Source: Mucilaginibacter_A sp964236465 (lineage in GTDB: Bacteria; Bacteroidota; Bacteroidia; Sphingobacteriales; Sphingobacteriaceae). Taken from it: a stretch of 64,000 nt of DNA. Below the pieces are notes generated by a model. The model searched no databases. It had not been told where the DNA came from and was given only the letters and a program-made list of their open reading frames with translations. The DNA is taken from the NCBI GenBank assembly GCA_964236465.1, contig CAXSBZ010000018.1, positions 1 through 64,000 of the forward strand, read 5' to 3'. Shown in pieces: positions 51,423 to 60,953 of this stretch (within the stretch, counting starts at the first letter, position 1; every line of letters starts with the position of its first letter). Made by a program: the position numbers and the translations under genes.

Positions 51423-51892
51423 ATTAACAGCTCTAAAGGTTGGTATAAAACCACCTTATTCCAGAAATTTTAAATATGTTCTTTCAGTCGTTTGTATTTT
51501 TGGCTTTTATTGTCAAACTTTTTAAATTATAGTATTGAAGTTGTTTAAACTTATTATTGAGGAGACTGAATGCTTCTTTTACCTTGTTAAAAATTGGATT
51601 GGGTTAGGCTGAAGCAAACTTGTTCTGCCAAACCTAACTCATTTCTCTAATCACTCTAAAAATACAATACTTCTTTTATCACTATAAAATTTGTATTTGT
51701 GTGCTACGGTACAATGTATATTTTTACATCGTAAAAGAAGCATCAAAAACATTCCGGCCAAAAGCTTTAATAGTTTCTCAATAAAAAGTGTATTCTTTTT
51801 TGAGGGAATTTATGCTGCTATTTCTGCCGATTGCTGCACGCGTTAATTTACATTCAGCCTAAATAAAGTTTGACAATTTGATCAACAAAAAA
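51423..51892. other. 470-base intergenic region with three motif copies and a 45-bp repeat
   Basis: No gene is seen. Motif copies lie at 51570-51581 (minus), 51667-51678 (minus) and 51732-51743 (plus); the last two face each other over 77 bp. The 45 bases 51537-51581 repeat those at 33328-33372. The region separates the divergent DUF547 and GH97 genes and should hold both promoters. Confidence 0.7.
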
Positions 51893-53992
51893 ATGAAAAA
51901 AATAGCTGCCCTTTTGCTTAGCCTTTTTACCGCTGGCCATTTGATCGCCCAAAATAATAGTTTGAGCGCCAGTATGGACAAGGTAAAACTTGAATTTAAG
52001 CTGAATGACGGGAAACCGGAATATGCCGTTTATTATGGCGGCAAACCGATTATCAAACCTTCTGAAATGGGTTTCAAACTGGCAGACAATGCTTCTTTTA
52101 CAGACCATTTTTCGCTTTCATCTTCCGAAACCAAAACGGTGGACACAACCTGGAGCCCGGTTTGGGGCGAGGTAAACCGCATCCGCAATCATTACCAGCA
52201 GCTTACCGTTCATCTGGCACAAAGCAATCCTGCCAGGGCAATGGACATTATTTTCCGTGTGTTTAGTGATGGCGTTGGTTTCAGGTATGTTTTCCCGCTG
52301 CAGCACAACCTGCAATATTTTGTAATTGCTGATGAAGCAACGCAATTTGCCCTTGCTGGCGACCATAAAACTTTTTGGATACCGGGAGATTACGACACCA
52401 ACGAATATACTTACACTACTTCAAAAATTAGTGAAATAGACAACCAAAAGATAGTTAATGCTTCCACTAATATTGCGGTGCGTGTAGCACCAGACCGTTA
52501 TTCCGTGCAAACGCCACTAATGATGAAAAGCAGCGATGGTTTGTATATCAACATCCACGAAGCAGGGCTGATCAACTATCCATCTATGCAATTGCATGTG
52601 GCAGGCAGCACTTATAAATTAACCGCCAGTCTTGTCCCTGATGCGGTTGGCAACAAAGCTTATTTGCACGCACCTTGCCATACACCCTGGCGAACAATTA
52701 TTGTAAGCAATAAAGCTGCTGATATACTCGCATCCAAGCTTATTTTAAATTTGAACGATCCTTCTGTAATTGCCGATCCTTCCTGGATCAAGCCAATGAA
52801 ATTTGTAGGCGTTTGGTGGGAAATGCAGATCGGCAAAACTACCTGGAGCTATGCCAATAGTCCGGATACGTTGGATGCCAAAGGGCAATTGATCCCAAGT
52901 GGATTACATGGCGCCAATACGGCCAATGTAAAGCATTATATTGATTTTGCTGCAAAAAATAATATCCCAGGCGTACTGGTAGAAGGCTGGAATGTGGGCT
53001 GGGAAGACTGGTTTGGCAACTGGAAGGAAAACGTGTTTGACTTTGTTACGCCTTATCCTGATTTTAATGTGCAGGAAATTTCCAGCTATGCAGCTTCAAA
53101 AGGGGTAAAAATGATCATGCACAATGAAACTTCCGGTTCGGCTACCAACTATGAAAGACAAATGGACACGGCTTTCAGGTTTATGAACAAGTTCGGTTAT
53201 CCGGCAGTAAAAACCGGTTATGTAGGCAAGATTATTCCCCGCGGCGAACATCACGACGGACAGTGGATGATGAACCATTACATTCGGGTAGCGCAAAAAG
53301 CTGCTGATTATCATATCATGCTGGATGCACATGAACCGGTAAGGCCAACCGGTTTACAACGCACTTATCCTAACTGGATGGCTTCCGAAGCAGGCCGCGG
53401 CAATGAGTATAACGCCTTCACTACCGGTAGTCCGCCGGAGCATGAAACGATCATGCCTTTTACCCGGTTAATGGGCGGCCCTATGGATTATACCCCGGGC
53501 ATATTTAAATTGAAGGGCTATTCTTCAGCAGACCCTGAAAGACAGGTACATACAACGCTGGCCAAGCAATTGGCTTTATATGTTACGATGTATAGTCCTT
53601 TGCAAATGGCTGCCGACCTGCCCGAAAATTACAATGCCCATCCGGATGCTTTTCAGTTTATTAAAGACGTGGCCGTGGATTGGGACGATACAAAAATATT
53701 GGAAGCTGAACCCGGCGATTACATCACCATTGCCCGCAAAGCAAAAGGAACAGAAAATTGGTTTATCGGTGCAATTACAGATGAGAACAGCCGGAACAGT
53801 ACGGTTTCGTTAAGTTTTTTGGATAAAGGAAAAAAGTACACAGCCACAGTTTATGCTGATGGTGCCGATGCCGAGTGGAAATCAAACCCGGAATCTTACC
53901 AAATCAAAAAGATGACCGTTACTTCAGCAACAAAATTAAACCTGAAACTGGCAAAAGGTGGCGGCGCAGCAATCAGTATTAAACCATTGTAA
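51893..53992 (+). CDS. Glycoside hydrolase family 97
   Basis: A 699-residue exported enzyme from the ATG at 51893, with a signal peptide (about 1-20, ending HLIAQ). The N-terminal beta-sandwich domain (about 25-270) is followed by a barrel with 'FVGVWWEMQIGKTTW', 'GVLVEGWNVGWEDW', 'MIMHNETSG' and 'DAHEPVRPTGLQRTYPN', typical of GH97 alpha-glucosidases/galactosidases. Calcium-dependent alpha-glycoside hydrolysis in the periplasm is expected; inverting or retaining type is not decided here. A motif copy lies inside (52089-52100). Confidence 0.93.
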   Translation: MKKIAALLLSLFTAGHLIAQNNSLSASMDKVKLEFKLNDGKPEYAVYYGGKPIIKPSEMGFKLADNASFTDHFSLSSSETKTVDTTWSPVWGEVNRIRNHYQQLTVHLAQSNPARAMDIIFRVFSDGVGFRYVFPLQHNLQYFVIADEATQFALAGDHKTFWIPGDYDTNEYTYTTSKISEIDNQKIVNASTNIAVRVAPDRYSVQTPLMMKSSDGLYINIHEAGLINYPSMQLHVAGSTYKLTASLVPDAVGNKAYLHAPCHTPWRTIIVSNKAADILASKLILNLNDPSVIADPSWIKPMKFVGVWWEMQIGKTTWSYANSPDTLDAKGQLIPSGLHGANTANVKHYIDFAAKNNIPGVLVEGWNVGWEDWFGNWKENVFDFVTPYPDFNVQEISSYAASKGVKMIMHNETSGSATNYERQMDTAFRFMNKFGYPAVKTGYVGKIIPRGEHHDGQWMMNHYIRVAQKAADYHIMLDAHEPVRPTGLQRTYPNWMASEAGRGNEYNAFTTGSPPEHETIMPFTRLMGGPMDYTPGIFKLKGYSSADPERQVHTTLAKQLALYVTMYSPLQMAADLPENYNAHPDAFQFIKDVAVDWDDTKILEAEPGDYITIARKAKGTENWFIGAITDENSRNSTVSLSFLDKGKKYTATVYADGADAEWKSNPESYQIKKMTVTSATKLNLKLAKGGGAAISIKPL

Positions 53993-54046
53993 AAATTTTT
54001 GCAAGTGATTTGAAGCCGGTTTAAATTTTATGCAGCAGAAATGCCA

Positions 54047-54139
54047 ATGCTTCTTTTACCCTATAAAATCTGGTGCTGTCAATATTTTAATAATCCAAAA
54101 GCCAATTGTTCAGCAGTTTTAGGGTGATAAAAGAAGCAT
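54047..54139. repeat. Facing pair of the dispersed motif, 93 bp span
   Basis: ATGCTTCTTTTA at 54047 faces TAAAAGAAGCAT ending at 54139, the same span as the pair at 4365 with an unrelated interior. Confidence 0.85.
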
Positions 54140-54189
54140 TGAAAATAATTGTACTAAAATCCGGGCAAGTATTCCATTATATCCAAATC

Positions 54190-54822
54190 ATGCATATCAA
54201 ATATAATTGCTTCGTCGCTATTCTGGTTTTTAGCACCTGTGTTTGCTTTGCGCAGGAAAAATACGGCGCAACTGTTTCCTGGACTACCTATGAAGCAGAG
54301 AACATGAAAACAAACGGAACTGTTCTCGGCCCAAAATATGAACCTTATCAGGTTGAAACAGAATCATCCGGCCAAGATATTTCTCAGGGTTCGGCTGTTT
54401 TGATCAGCAACACTTTTCCCACAGAAAGTAAAGATAAAACCATCAACAATAATTTCAGCGGTACAACGGTTGTTGCCAATTGCGATATAAAAACCAGTGG
54501 TGGTTTTGACCACGAGTGGGACTGGCGCGCGGCAGTAGAAATTTGCGTGGATAAAAGAAGCATCGCAGGAATCGAGATCAGTAACTTAAATATCGAGAAC
54601 AGCTTATCCAACGGGCTAAGCGTGGTTGCTAAAAATGAGGGTGAAAAAGTAGGCGTGCTATCCAATACCATTTTGAAAAATATAAATATTTCAACTTACG
54701 GGATTGGTACAAAAGATAAACATAGCTTGTTTATTTCTAAAGATGCGCATGGCAGTCTTGTTATTGTTAGGTCTAATATTCCTAATATGAAAAATGAATC
54801 CTCCAGCTTTATAACTCGATAA
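54190..54822 (+). pseudogene. Decayed beta-helix polysaccharidase gene with internal deletion
   Basis: From the ATG at 54190, 210 residues: a signal peptide (ending CFAQEK), then 'YGATVSWTTYEAENMKTNGT', which resembles the N-terminal carbohydrate-binding part of mycodextranase/alpha-1,3-glucanase-type enzymes. After about residue 85 it jumps to 'NNNFSGTTVVANCDI' and 'ISNLNIENSLSNG', which look like the C-terminal right-handed beta-helix. The catalytic middle expected in such 550-700-residue enzymes is missing, although the frame is kept. A motif copy (54552-54563) encodes DKRSI. The family name is tentative. Confidence 0.55.
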
Positions 54823-55018
54823 GGTAAATCCGGTACGCCAATAAAAACTCTGCAAAATTTTAACGTTGCTGAAAGCTAAATAATGACCTCAATAAAAGCC
54901 TACACAAACAGTGAAAATATTTGCAACAGCCCACAACGTTGCAAAACGTTAAACCAGGCTGCGCATATCAAATTATTTAGGCTGAGGGCAATAACCTCCA
55001 ATTTTACCTGTCGTTGTG

Positions 55019-55074
55019 ATGCTTCTTTTATGGCATGAAAACCAAATTGAAAATTATAGGCATAAAAGAAGCAT
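55019..55074. repeat. Facing pair of the dispersed motif, 56 bp span
   Basis: ATGCTTCTTTTA at 55019 faces TAAAAGAAGCAT ending at 55074. It lies in the 323-base space (54823-55145) between two convergent genes, where no gene is seen. A TTTAAACAGGCT element lies at about 55110. Confidence 0.85.
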
Positions 55075-55145
55075 TATAACCAATTCTGAATTTATCACAA
55101 GGCCGGAAATGTATTTAAACAGGCTTTGAAAAAGCAATTTTTAAC

Positions 55146-56486
55146 CTAAACTTCCACTTTTAGTGCTGCCTGCCGGTTGGTCAATTCAAACACTTCGCCA
55201 TGAGGAACCATTGTAATCTGACCGAACTGTTCCAGCAAAGTCCGGTAAGCTTTTGCAACTGGCCTTGGCTTTCTGTCGAGGTCATACAACCCGCATGGGT
55301 TTACCGTCCCTTTTTTCTCCGCCAGTTCAATGTCCCAGTCAATCTGGTCGATCAAACTGTACCACGTAAAACCAAGCACAGGGATGCCTTCCTTCCGGAT
55401 TTGCATAACGTTGATCCACTGTTTATACAGCCAAAGTGGTGCTTCTTCGGCATTTAAAACATTGGTTTCCGTGTGCATAACCGGTTTTTTATACCGCTCG
55501 TAATATTCTTTGGTTATTTGATACCAGCCCAGCACGTCCGAACCGTTCAGCATCGTTCCGTCCGGCAGTTTGATCTTTTCGTTCCGCCCGTAGTAATCGT
55601 TCCCCATAATTTGATAACCCGGAGGCTCGCCGGCCATAAACCATTCGTATTCATCCCTCGTCAGCCCGTTATCAAACAAATACATGCAAACGTCGGCATC
55701 AGGGGGATAGGCATACAATAAATCTAAAGACAGAAAACGCAGCTTGTTGATCAGTTTGGTTTCTTTGGAAATGGTTGCCGAAAGCTCGTGTATATATTCT
55801 GCACTTTCACTTTGCACGATGATGCAATCCGGGCGTTGTTGGGCAATCTGATGGTTGGCCAAAATGCTGGCAGCAACTAAGTTTTTGATAGCGGTAACAA
55901 AGCTGCGGTCGTCTTTTAACTGTTCGTTCCAAATCCCATCGCGGGCACTGGCTTTTGCAGACACATAAATCTCATTCACAGGCGTATAAAAACGCACCCA
56001 GGGATAGCGTTTGGCCACCGCTGCTGCATATTTGGCAAAATGTATGGGCAGTTCCGGGTTTTGGTAATTGCCCACCCAATCGGGCACGCCAAAGTGCATC
56101 AAGTCCAGGATTGGAGTGATGCCCAGCCGCTTGATCTCGTTCATGGCCTCATCTGCAAAGCTCCAATCGTATTTACCATCGGCTTTGCTAACGGAATAAT
56201 AAGGCAAACCGTAGCGCAATACGTTTAAACCCAGTTCTTTTACCAGGCCCAAATCTTCTTTAAAACATTTATAATGGCCGCACTCTTCCAGCAGATCGCG
56301 CCTTAACGTTCCGTTGTTAATGGTAGGATAGGAGCATTCAATACCGGTTGCAAACATAAAATTGCCCGCGGTATTTGATGGCAACCCGCTGCCATCCTTG
56401 CCTGCGCCACCGCCAAACTCATCTCCGGCATAAATGTTATTAGCATTTTGTTTGTTGATGATAGATAAAAAGCTTTTCTCAGCCAT
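55146..56486 (-). CDS. Glycoside hydrolase family 1-like enzyme
   Basis: A 446-residue cytoplasmic-looking enzyme from the ATG at 56486 (AEKSFLSIINKQNANNIYAG); the longer frame starts in a motif copy. The GH1 acid/base is E172 in 'VNEIYVSA' and the nucleophile E339 in 'MHTETNV'. 'DLMHFGVPDW' is the barrel strand 4 region. It differs from classical GH1 in the 'NE(I)Y' and 'TETN' contexts, so its substrate is uncertain. No signal peptide is seen, unlike the GH3 and GH97 enzymes. Confidence 0.85.
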   Translation of the reverse strand: MAEKSFLSIINKQNANNIYAGDEFGGGAGKDGSGLPSNTAGNFMFATGIECSYPTINNGTLRRDLLEECGHYKCFKEDLGLVKELGLNVLRYGLPYYSVSKADGKYDWSFADEAMNEIKRLGITPILDLMHFGVPDWVGNYQNPELPIHFAKYAAAVAKRYPWVRFYTPVNEIYVSAKASARDGIWNEQLKDDRSFVTAIKNLVAASILANHQIAQQRPDCIIVQSESAEYIHELSATISKETKLINKLRFLSLDLLYAYPPDADVCMYLFDNGLTRDEYEWFMAGEPPGYQIMGNDYYGRNEKIKLPDGTMLNGSDVLGWYQITKEYYERYKKPVMHTETNVLNAEEAPLWLYKQWINVMQIRKEGIPVLGFTWYSLIDQIDWDIELAEKKGTVNPCGLYDLDRKPRPVAKAYRTLLEQFGQITMVPHGEVFELTNRQAALKVEV

Positions 56487-56497
56487 AATAAATAAAT

Positions 56498-56554
56498 ATG
56501 CTTCTTTTATGCCTATAATTTTCAATCTGGTTTTTATACCGATAAAAGAAGCAT
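56498..56554. repeat. Facing pair of the dispersed motif, 57 bp span
   Basis: ATGCTTCTTTTA at 56498 faces TAAAAGAAGCAT ending at 56554, just upstream of the GH1-like gene. The boxes CTATAATTTT and TTTTTATACC lie inside. Confidence 0.85.
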
Positions 56555-56738
56555 AGAAACTTTACTGTTATAATTTTCTTTATAATTCTTCTGTCCTTGG
56601 ATTAATGGTGAATAGTAATTACCATTAATTTATTTTTTCAAACTTTCGGTTTAAACAGCAATTTACTTTTACCAAAGCCATCCCGCCATCAACACTTAAT
56701 TCTACACCGATAACAAACTTAGAATCATCAGAAGCCGC

Positions 56739-56939
56739 TTACATTTTACTGCTACTGTCTTTTTTAGCCATTTTGTCTTGGGCCATTTTGCCTTTTTTGT
56801 GCTCCGTTTTCATCATTTTTTTGTGTTCCGTTTTAGCCATTTTTGAATCTTGGGCTTGAGCATTAACAGTTAGGCCAACTATTGCCATAACAGCAACAAG
56901 GCTTTTAGCGAAGATGGATTTCAAATTCTGAGTTTTCAT
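56739..56939 (-). CDS. Small exported Lys/Met-rich protein
   Basis: A 66-residue protein from the ATG at 56939, with a signal peptide (about 1-28, ending NAQAQ). The mature part is almost only Lys, Met, His, Ser and Asp, with an internal repeat (KMAKTEHKKMMKTEHKK). It resembles the small 'pentapeptide MXKDX' type periplasmic proteins, possibly metal- or stress-related. No partner gene is adjacent. Confidence 0.6.
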   Translation of the reverse strand: MKTQNLKSIFAKSLVAVMAIVGLTVNAQAQDSKMAKTEHKKMMKTEHKKGKMAQDKMAKKDSSSKM

Positions 56940-57322
56940 TTTTAAAATTTTAAAGTTAAACATTTCCTCTTTGTCGCAAATACGGTATCAGCCTTACAAC
57001 TTAATGAATTTAATGTTTAGGTTGTGTTTTTGAACGGATGATGTATTGATTTTTTGTTTAATAATTTAAATAAAGTTTAAACAACTTTATTATAAAGAAA
57101 AGTATTGCGTATAAGTTGAAACAAATTTAAACGGGTTTGCTTTTAAGTTACATTATCCCTGTCCGTTATTAATTCTTGTTCATGGGATGCCAAAACAAAT
57201 CCTGCACAACAAAAGCATAAACCCACTGATTTTTAGGCGATAAAAGAAGCATAGGAATCTTATCGGCTAAAATTTAAAAAAGACTTAATATTTTTTTCAT
57301 ACTAATTCAAATTAAATAGAAT
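56940..57322. other. 383-base intergenic region
   Basis: A divergent space between the small exported protein and the AEC transporter. It is AT-rich, with TTTAAACAACTT and AAATTTAAACGGGT elements (57075-57135) and one motif copy (57241-57252) preceded by GATTTTTAGGCGA. No gene is seen. Confidence 0.6.
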
Positions 57323-58324
57323 ATGCAAACACATTTTAACATCGAAATGCTTGCAGCAGCGTTAGTGCCGGTGCTCTTTGTACTACTTTTAGGATATTGG
57401 GCAGGCCGACGTCATAATTTTAACCAGGACCAGGCATCCGGCTTCAGCACGCTGGCCTTGAGTTATGCCCTGCCAGCCGCATTGTTTGTAGGCATGACCA
57501 AGGTAAGCCACGAACAGTTGTTTCAACAAGGGCCATTGCTACTGGCACTGTTAATTTGTTATTGCCTTGTTTATGGGATCGTTTACATGCTTGCGCGCCG
57601 TTCAAAAACATTAGGTAGCAAAGGTGCAGCAGTTGTTGCTTTGATGGTAAGCTTTCCGGCGGCTCCGGTCTATGGCGTGGCAGTGCTTAAACCGCTGTTC
57701 GGTGCAGATAGCTCTGTAACTGTGGGTATCGTTTCCCTAATTTGTAATCTCGCGTTAACACCGGTTACACTTGCCCTGTTATCCGCTGGCCCGGAGCCTG
57801 CCGCTTCTAAAACTACCCCACCACAACCTGCGCAGGCTGGAAAACAACCTGAACAGCCTAAAAAGAAAAGCAACATTTTAGTTAAAACCATAGAATCACC
57901 TCTGGTATGGGCACCATTAGCCGGTGTGCTGCTGGTAATTTTTGGCATACACGTGCCTGCACTTGCCGATGATACACTTGATCTGCTGGGTGTTTCAGCA
58001 TCAGGCGTAGCCATCTTTGCTTCTGGGCTGGTTTTAGCTGCCCATAAGATAACGCTTTCAAAAGAAATGTGGTTTATAAGTTTAGGTAAAGTGATTGCAG
58101 AACCTGTGTTTTTTTTAGGGCTGCTATTGTTGTTTGCTGTAAAGGGCACAATAGGAAACGCTGCTTTGGTTGCCACTGCATTGCCGCCTGTAGTGCTTGG
58201 GGTATTGCTTGCTTCAAAGTATAAGGTAGCGGAATCACTGGCTGCAGCAACCCTATTCGTTACCAGTGTTGCCATGATAGTAGTGCTGCCTTTATGGGTA
58301 TGGATTTCTACATTGTTAAAATAA
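57323..58324 (+). CDS. AEC-family transporter
   Basis: A 333-residue inner-membrane protein with about ten hydrophobic helices in two halves, split by a Pro/Lys/Gln-rich loop (about 155-180). 'LALSYALPAALFVGMTKVS' is typical of the auxin efflux carrier (AEC) family, which exports or imports organic anions such as malonate or malate. It is followed after 59 bases by a thiamine-dependent decarboxylase, so its substrate may be a 2-oxo acid. No motif copy occurs in this gene or the next. Confidence 0.87.
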   Translation: MQTHFNIEMLAAALVPVLFVLLLGYWAGRRHNFNQDQASGFSTLALSYALPAALFVGMTKVSHEQLFQQGPLLLALLICYCLVYGIVYMLARRSKTLGSKGAAVVALMVSFPAAPVYGVAVLKPLFGADSSVTVGIVSLICNLALTPVTLALLSAGPEPAASKTTPPQPAQAGKQPEQPKKKSNILVKTIESPLVWAPLAGVLLVIFGIHVPALADDTLDLLGVSASGVAIFASGLVLAAHKITLSKEMWFISLGKVIAEPVFFLGLLLLFAVKGTIGNAALVATALPPVVLGVLLASKYKVAESLAAATLFVTSVAMIVVLPLWVWISTLLK

Positions 58325-58383
58325 ACAGAAAATACAGAAAATAGAACTAACAAAATAAATCCTACCCTATAAAAACGAAGAAA

Positions 58384-59985
58384 ATGAAAAACGTTAGAGA
58401 AGCAACTTTTGAGGTACTAAGGGAACTTGGCATCACCACCATCTTCGGCAATCCAGGCAGTACAGAAGAAAATTTTCTGATGGATTACCCCGCCGATTTT
58501 AAATATATTCTTGCCTTACAGGAAGCATCGGTTATGTCAATTGCAGATGCCTATGCACAGGCAACCGGCAAGCCAGCAATGGTTAATATTCATACTGTGG
58601 TTGGCACCGGCAATGCGATGGGCAACCTGGCTACTGCTTTCCAAAATAAAACACCTCTTATTGTAACAGCAGGCCAACAAACCCGCGAGATGCTTTTGCT
58701 TGAACCCTGGCTAACCAACGTTGACCCTACCGTTTTACCGCGTCCTTGGGTAAAATGGGCATATCAGCCAGCGCGTTCTGAAGATGTGCCCGGCACTTTT
58801 ATGCGTGCCTTTGCTACTGCGGTGCAGCCGCCCCAAGGCCCAGTGTACCTTGCGTTGCCGCTTGATGATTGGGCCAAACCCGCAGGCAAGCCTATTCAGG
58901 TCCGTTCGGTAAGCATGCGTACTGCTGCTGACCCAGAGAGGTTACAACTTATTGCAGAAGCCTTGAAAAAAGCCAAAAACCCTGCCTTAATTATCGGTGC
59001 CGGTGTAGATCGATCTGGCGGCTGGGAGGCCGGCGTTAAACTTGCCGAAACCCTAAAATGTGCCGTATTTGCGCCTCCCGGTAATGAGCGGACATCGTTC
59101 CCGGAAAACCATCCCTTGTATCAGGGAGCATTAACATTTGCCATTGCGCCGCTTGCCCAACAATTAAAAGGGTACGATCTGGTTGTTGTTTTCGGTGCCC
59201 CTGTATTTCGCTACTATCCTTATGTGGCAGGCGACTATCTGCCCGAAGGTACAAGCTTGTGGCATATCACTGATGATCCGGACGAAGCTGCCCGTGCGCC
59301 AGTAGGCGATGCATTACTTGCCGATCCGGCGCTAACTCTCAATGGATTAAATAGCTTGATGGAAGGCTATACTACAAACAGGCAACCGTTGCCACCTATG
59401 CCCGAAGTTCCTGAACCAGAAATATCTTCCCCCTTAACTGCTGCCGCCTTGTTTGCTGCAATGAACAAGGTACGGCCTGAACACACGGTAATGGTCGAAG
59501 AATCTCCTTCTAACCTTGGAGACTTGCATAAACAATGGAAAGTAACCGAGCCATTATCGTTCTTTACTATGGCAAGCGGCGGTTTAGGTTTTGGATTGCC
59601 TGCTGCTGTTGGTGTTGCATTAGCAGAACGGGAAACCGGCCGAAACAGGCAGGTAATTGCGGTAATTGGTGATGGCTCGTTCCAATACGCTATTCAATGT
59701 TTATGGACCGCAGCACAGCATAAACTACAGCTATTAGTGGTGGTGCCGGATAATGCCGAATACGCCATCTTGAAAGCATTTGCCAAAACCCAAAGTACAC
59801 CTGGCGTACCGGGATTAGACACTCCGGGAAAAGATATTTTGCAGTTGGCGCAGGGTTATGGTTGTACTGCTAAAAGTGCCGGTACGGTGGAAGAAGTAAC
59901 TGCAGCTATGCAGGCCGCATTTAAGCAGGATGGCCCAACCGTATTAGTTGTGCCTATAAGCCCGGCTGTACCGCCTCTTTTATAA
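58384..59985 (+). CDS. Benzoylformate decarboxylase-like ThDP enzyme
   Basis: A 533-residue thiamine diphosphate enzyme collinear with benzoylformate decarboxylase (MdlC). S26 (GNPGS), E47 (LALQEAS) and H70 (NIHTVVGTGNAMG) sit at the same numbers as in MdlC, and the cofactor motif 'VIGDGSFQYAIQCLWTAAQ' is present. The second catalytic His of MdlC (H281, in an FRYH context) is Tyr here (FRYYPY, about residue 278). This suggests altered chemistry or substrate. No other mandelate-pathway gene is nearby. It is cotranscribed with the AEC transporter. Confidence 0.82.
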   Translation: MKNVREATFEVLRELGITTIFGNPGSTEENFLMDYPADFKYILALQEASVMSIADAYAQATGKPAMVNIHTVVGTGNAMGNLATAFQNKTPLIVTAGQQTREMLLLEPWLTNVDPTVLPRPWVKWAYQPARSEDVPGTFMRAFATAVQPPQGPVYLALPLDDWAKPAGKPIQVRSVSMRTAADPERLQLIAEALKKAKNPALIIGAGVDRSGGWEAGVKLAETLKCAVFAPPGNERTSFPENHPLYQGALTFAIAPLAQQLKGYDLVVVFGAPVFRYYPYVAGDYLPEGTSLWHITDDPDEAARAPVGDALLADPALTLNGLNSLMEGYTTNRQPLPPMPEVPEPEISSPLTAAALFAAMNKVRPEHTVMVEESPSNLGDLHKQWKVTEPLSFFTMASGGLGFGLPAAVGVALAERETGRNRQVIAVIGDGSFQYAIQCLWTAAQHKLQLLVVVPDNAEYAILKAFAKTQSTPGVPGLDTPGKDILQLAQGYGCTAKSAGTVEEVTAAMQAAFKQDGPTVLVVPISPAVPPLL

Positions 59986-60953
59986 ACAAAAAATTTTAAA
60001 GTGGCCCTCCTGCTGATTCATATGGCAGGAGCATCCACTCGATCAGTATTCATTTTCTTTAATTCAGCTTGGTATTTTTATCTGAATTTAAGTGGTTTAT
60101 TTTGGTTTTTTGCAATTGCAAGTTCTAAGAACGAAGCGTAAAACTATTATGAAGCCCTTAAATATCGATTGAAGGGTGTGCGTTCTCCCGTGCTCCAACC
60201 AGAGTAAAAGATTATGAGTCTTCTGCTTTAAACTTCTATCTTAAAATTTTACAGTGCTTCTTTTATGCCTGTAAAATTTGGTTGTGTTTATAAAAAACAT
60301 GATGGGATAAGATGAGTAATGAGGTAGCTGAGTTTTGTTGATTTTTAAATCAATTAAAACGGTGAACTGCTACTACTGCGGAAAGGTAGTAAAAACGAAA
60401 ATCAACTTTCATCGTACCAACCAGTGGGACGCTTTTGCCTAAGTGTTACCAAAAGAAAAACATATCATCGGCAAAAAAATATATAAAGAAGATAGAAGGT
60501 ATAAACACTTGGTTTAGAACAAGATTAAGAAGACTCGTTAGAAAAACTGTATGCTTCTCGAAAAAGCTTATATATCATGAAAACTGCTATATGCAAACGA
60601 AACATGAAAACATCATACATTTAAAATCACAACCTAATATGTGTAAAACAGCCGCCTTTTTATTCTGCAATACAAAAAACTCAAAATATTAGAGCTTGTT
60701 TTAATATTGTCCTATTCATTTTTTGAGATCAAAAGTCTTGTTAAATGTTGAATTACATGAATTAATGAAGGGTAGTTATAAAACCAAAAAATAAATTTCT
60801 GTAGCTGTAACCTTGTTTCAAAAATGTTGTTATCAATATAAATCTATCTGTAACATCTATTATAGCTACTATACCCCTCTATAGTCTTTTCATAAGAACC
60901 CCTTTCCTTAACATCCTCTTTATTAAATTTTAAACATTGTTAAATATCATTTT
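59986..60953. other. 968-base region without a convincing gene
   Basis: A short hairpin (CTCCTGC/GCAGGAG, 60007-60031) follows the decarboxylase gene. A motif copy lies at 60254-60265. At 60362-60442 a 26-codon frame (GTG start) reads NCYYCGKVVKTKINFHR and ends at TAA; the C-x2-C looks protein-like, but it is too short to call and may be a gene remnant. The long frame at 60435-60692 has a biased Lys/Arg composition and no recognisable features. The last 200 bases are very AT-rich and probably carry the catalase promoter. Confidence 0.5.

Noticed and set aside
60435..60692. Open frame of 85 codons before the catalase gene
   Set aside because: Lys/Arg/Asn bias expected from AT-rich DNA, no recognisable domain, no promoter or partner gene; treated as non-coding.
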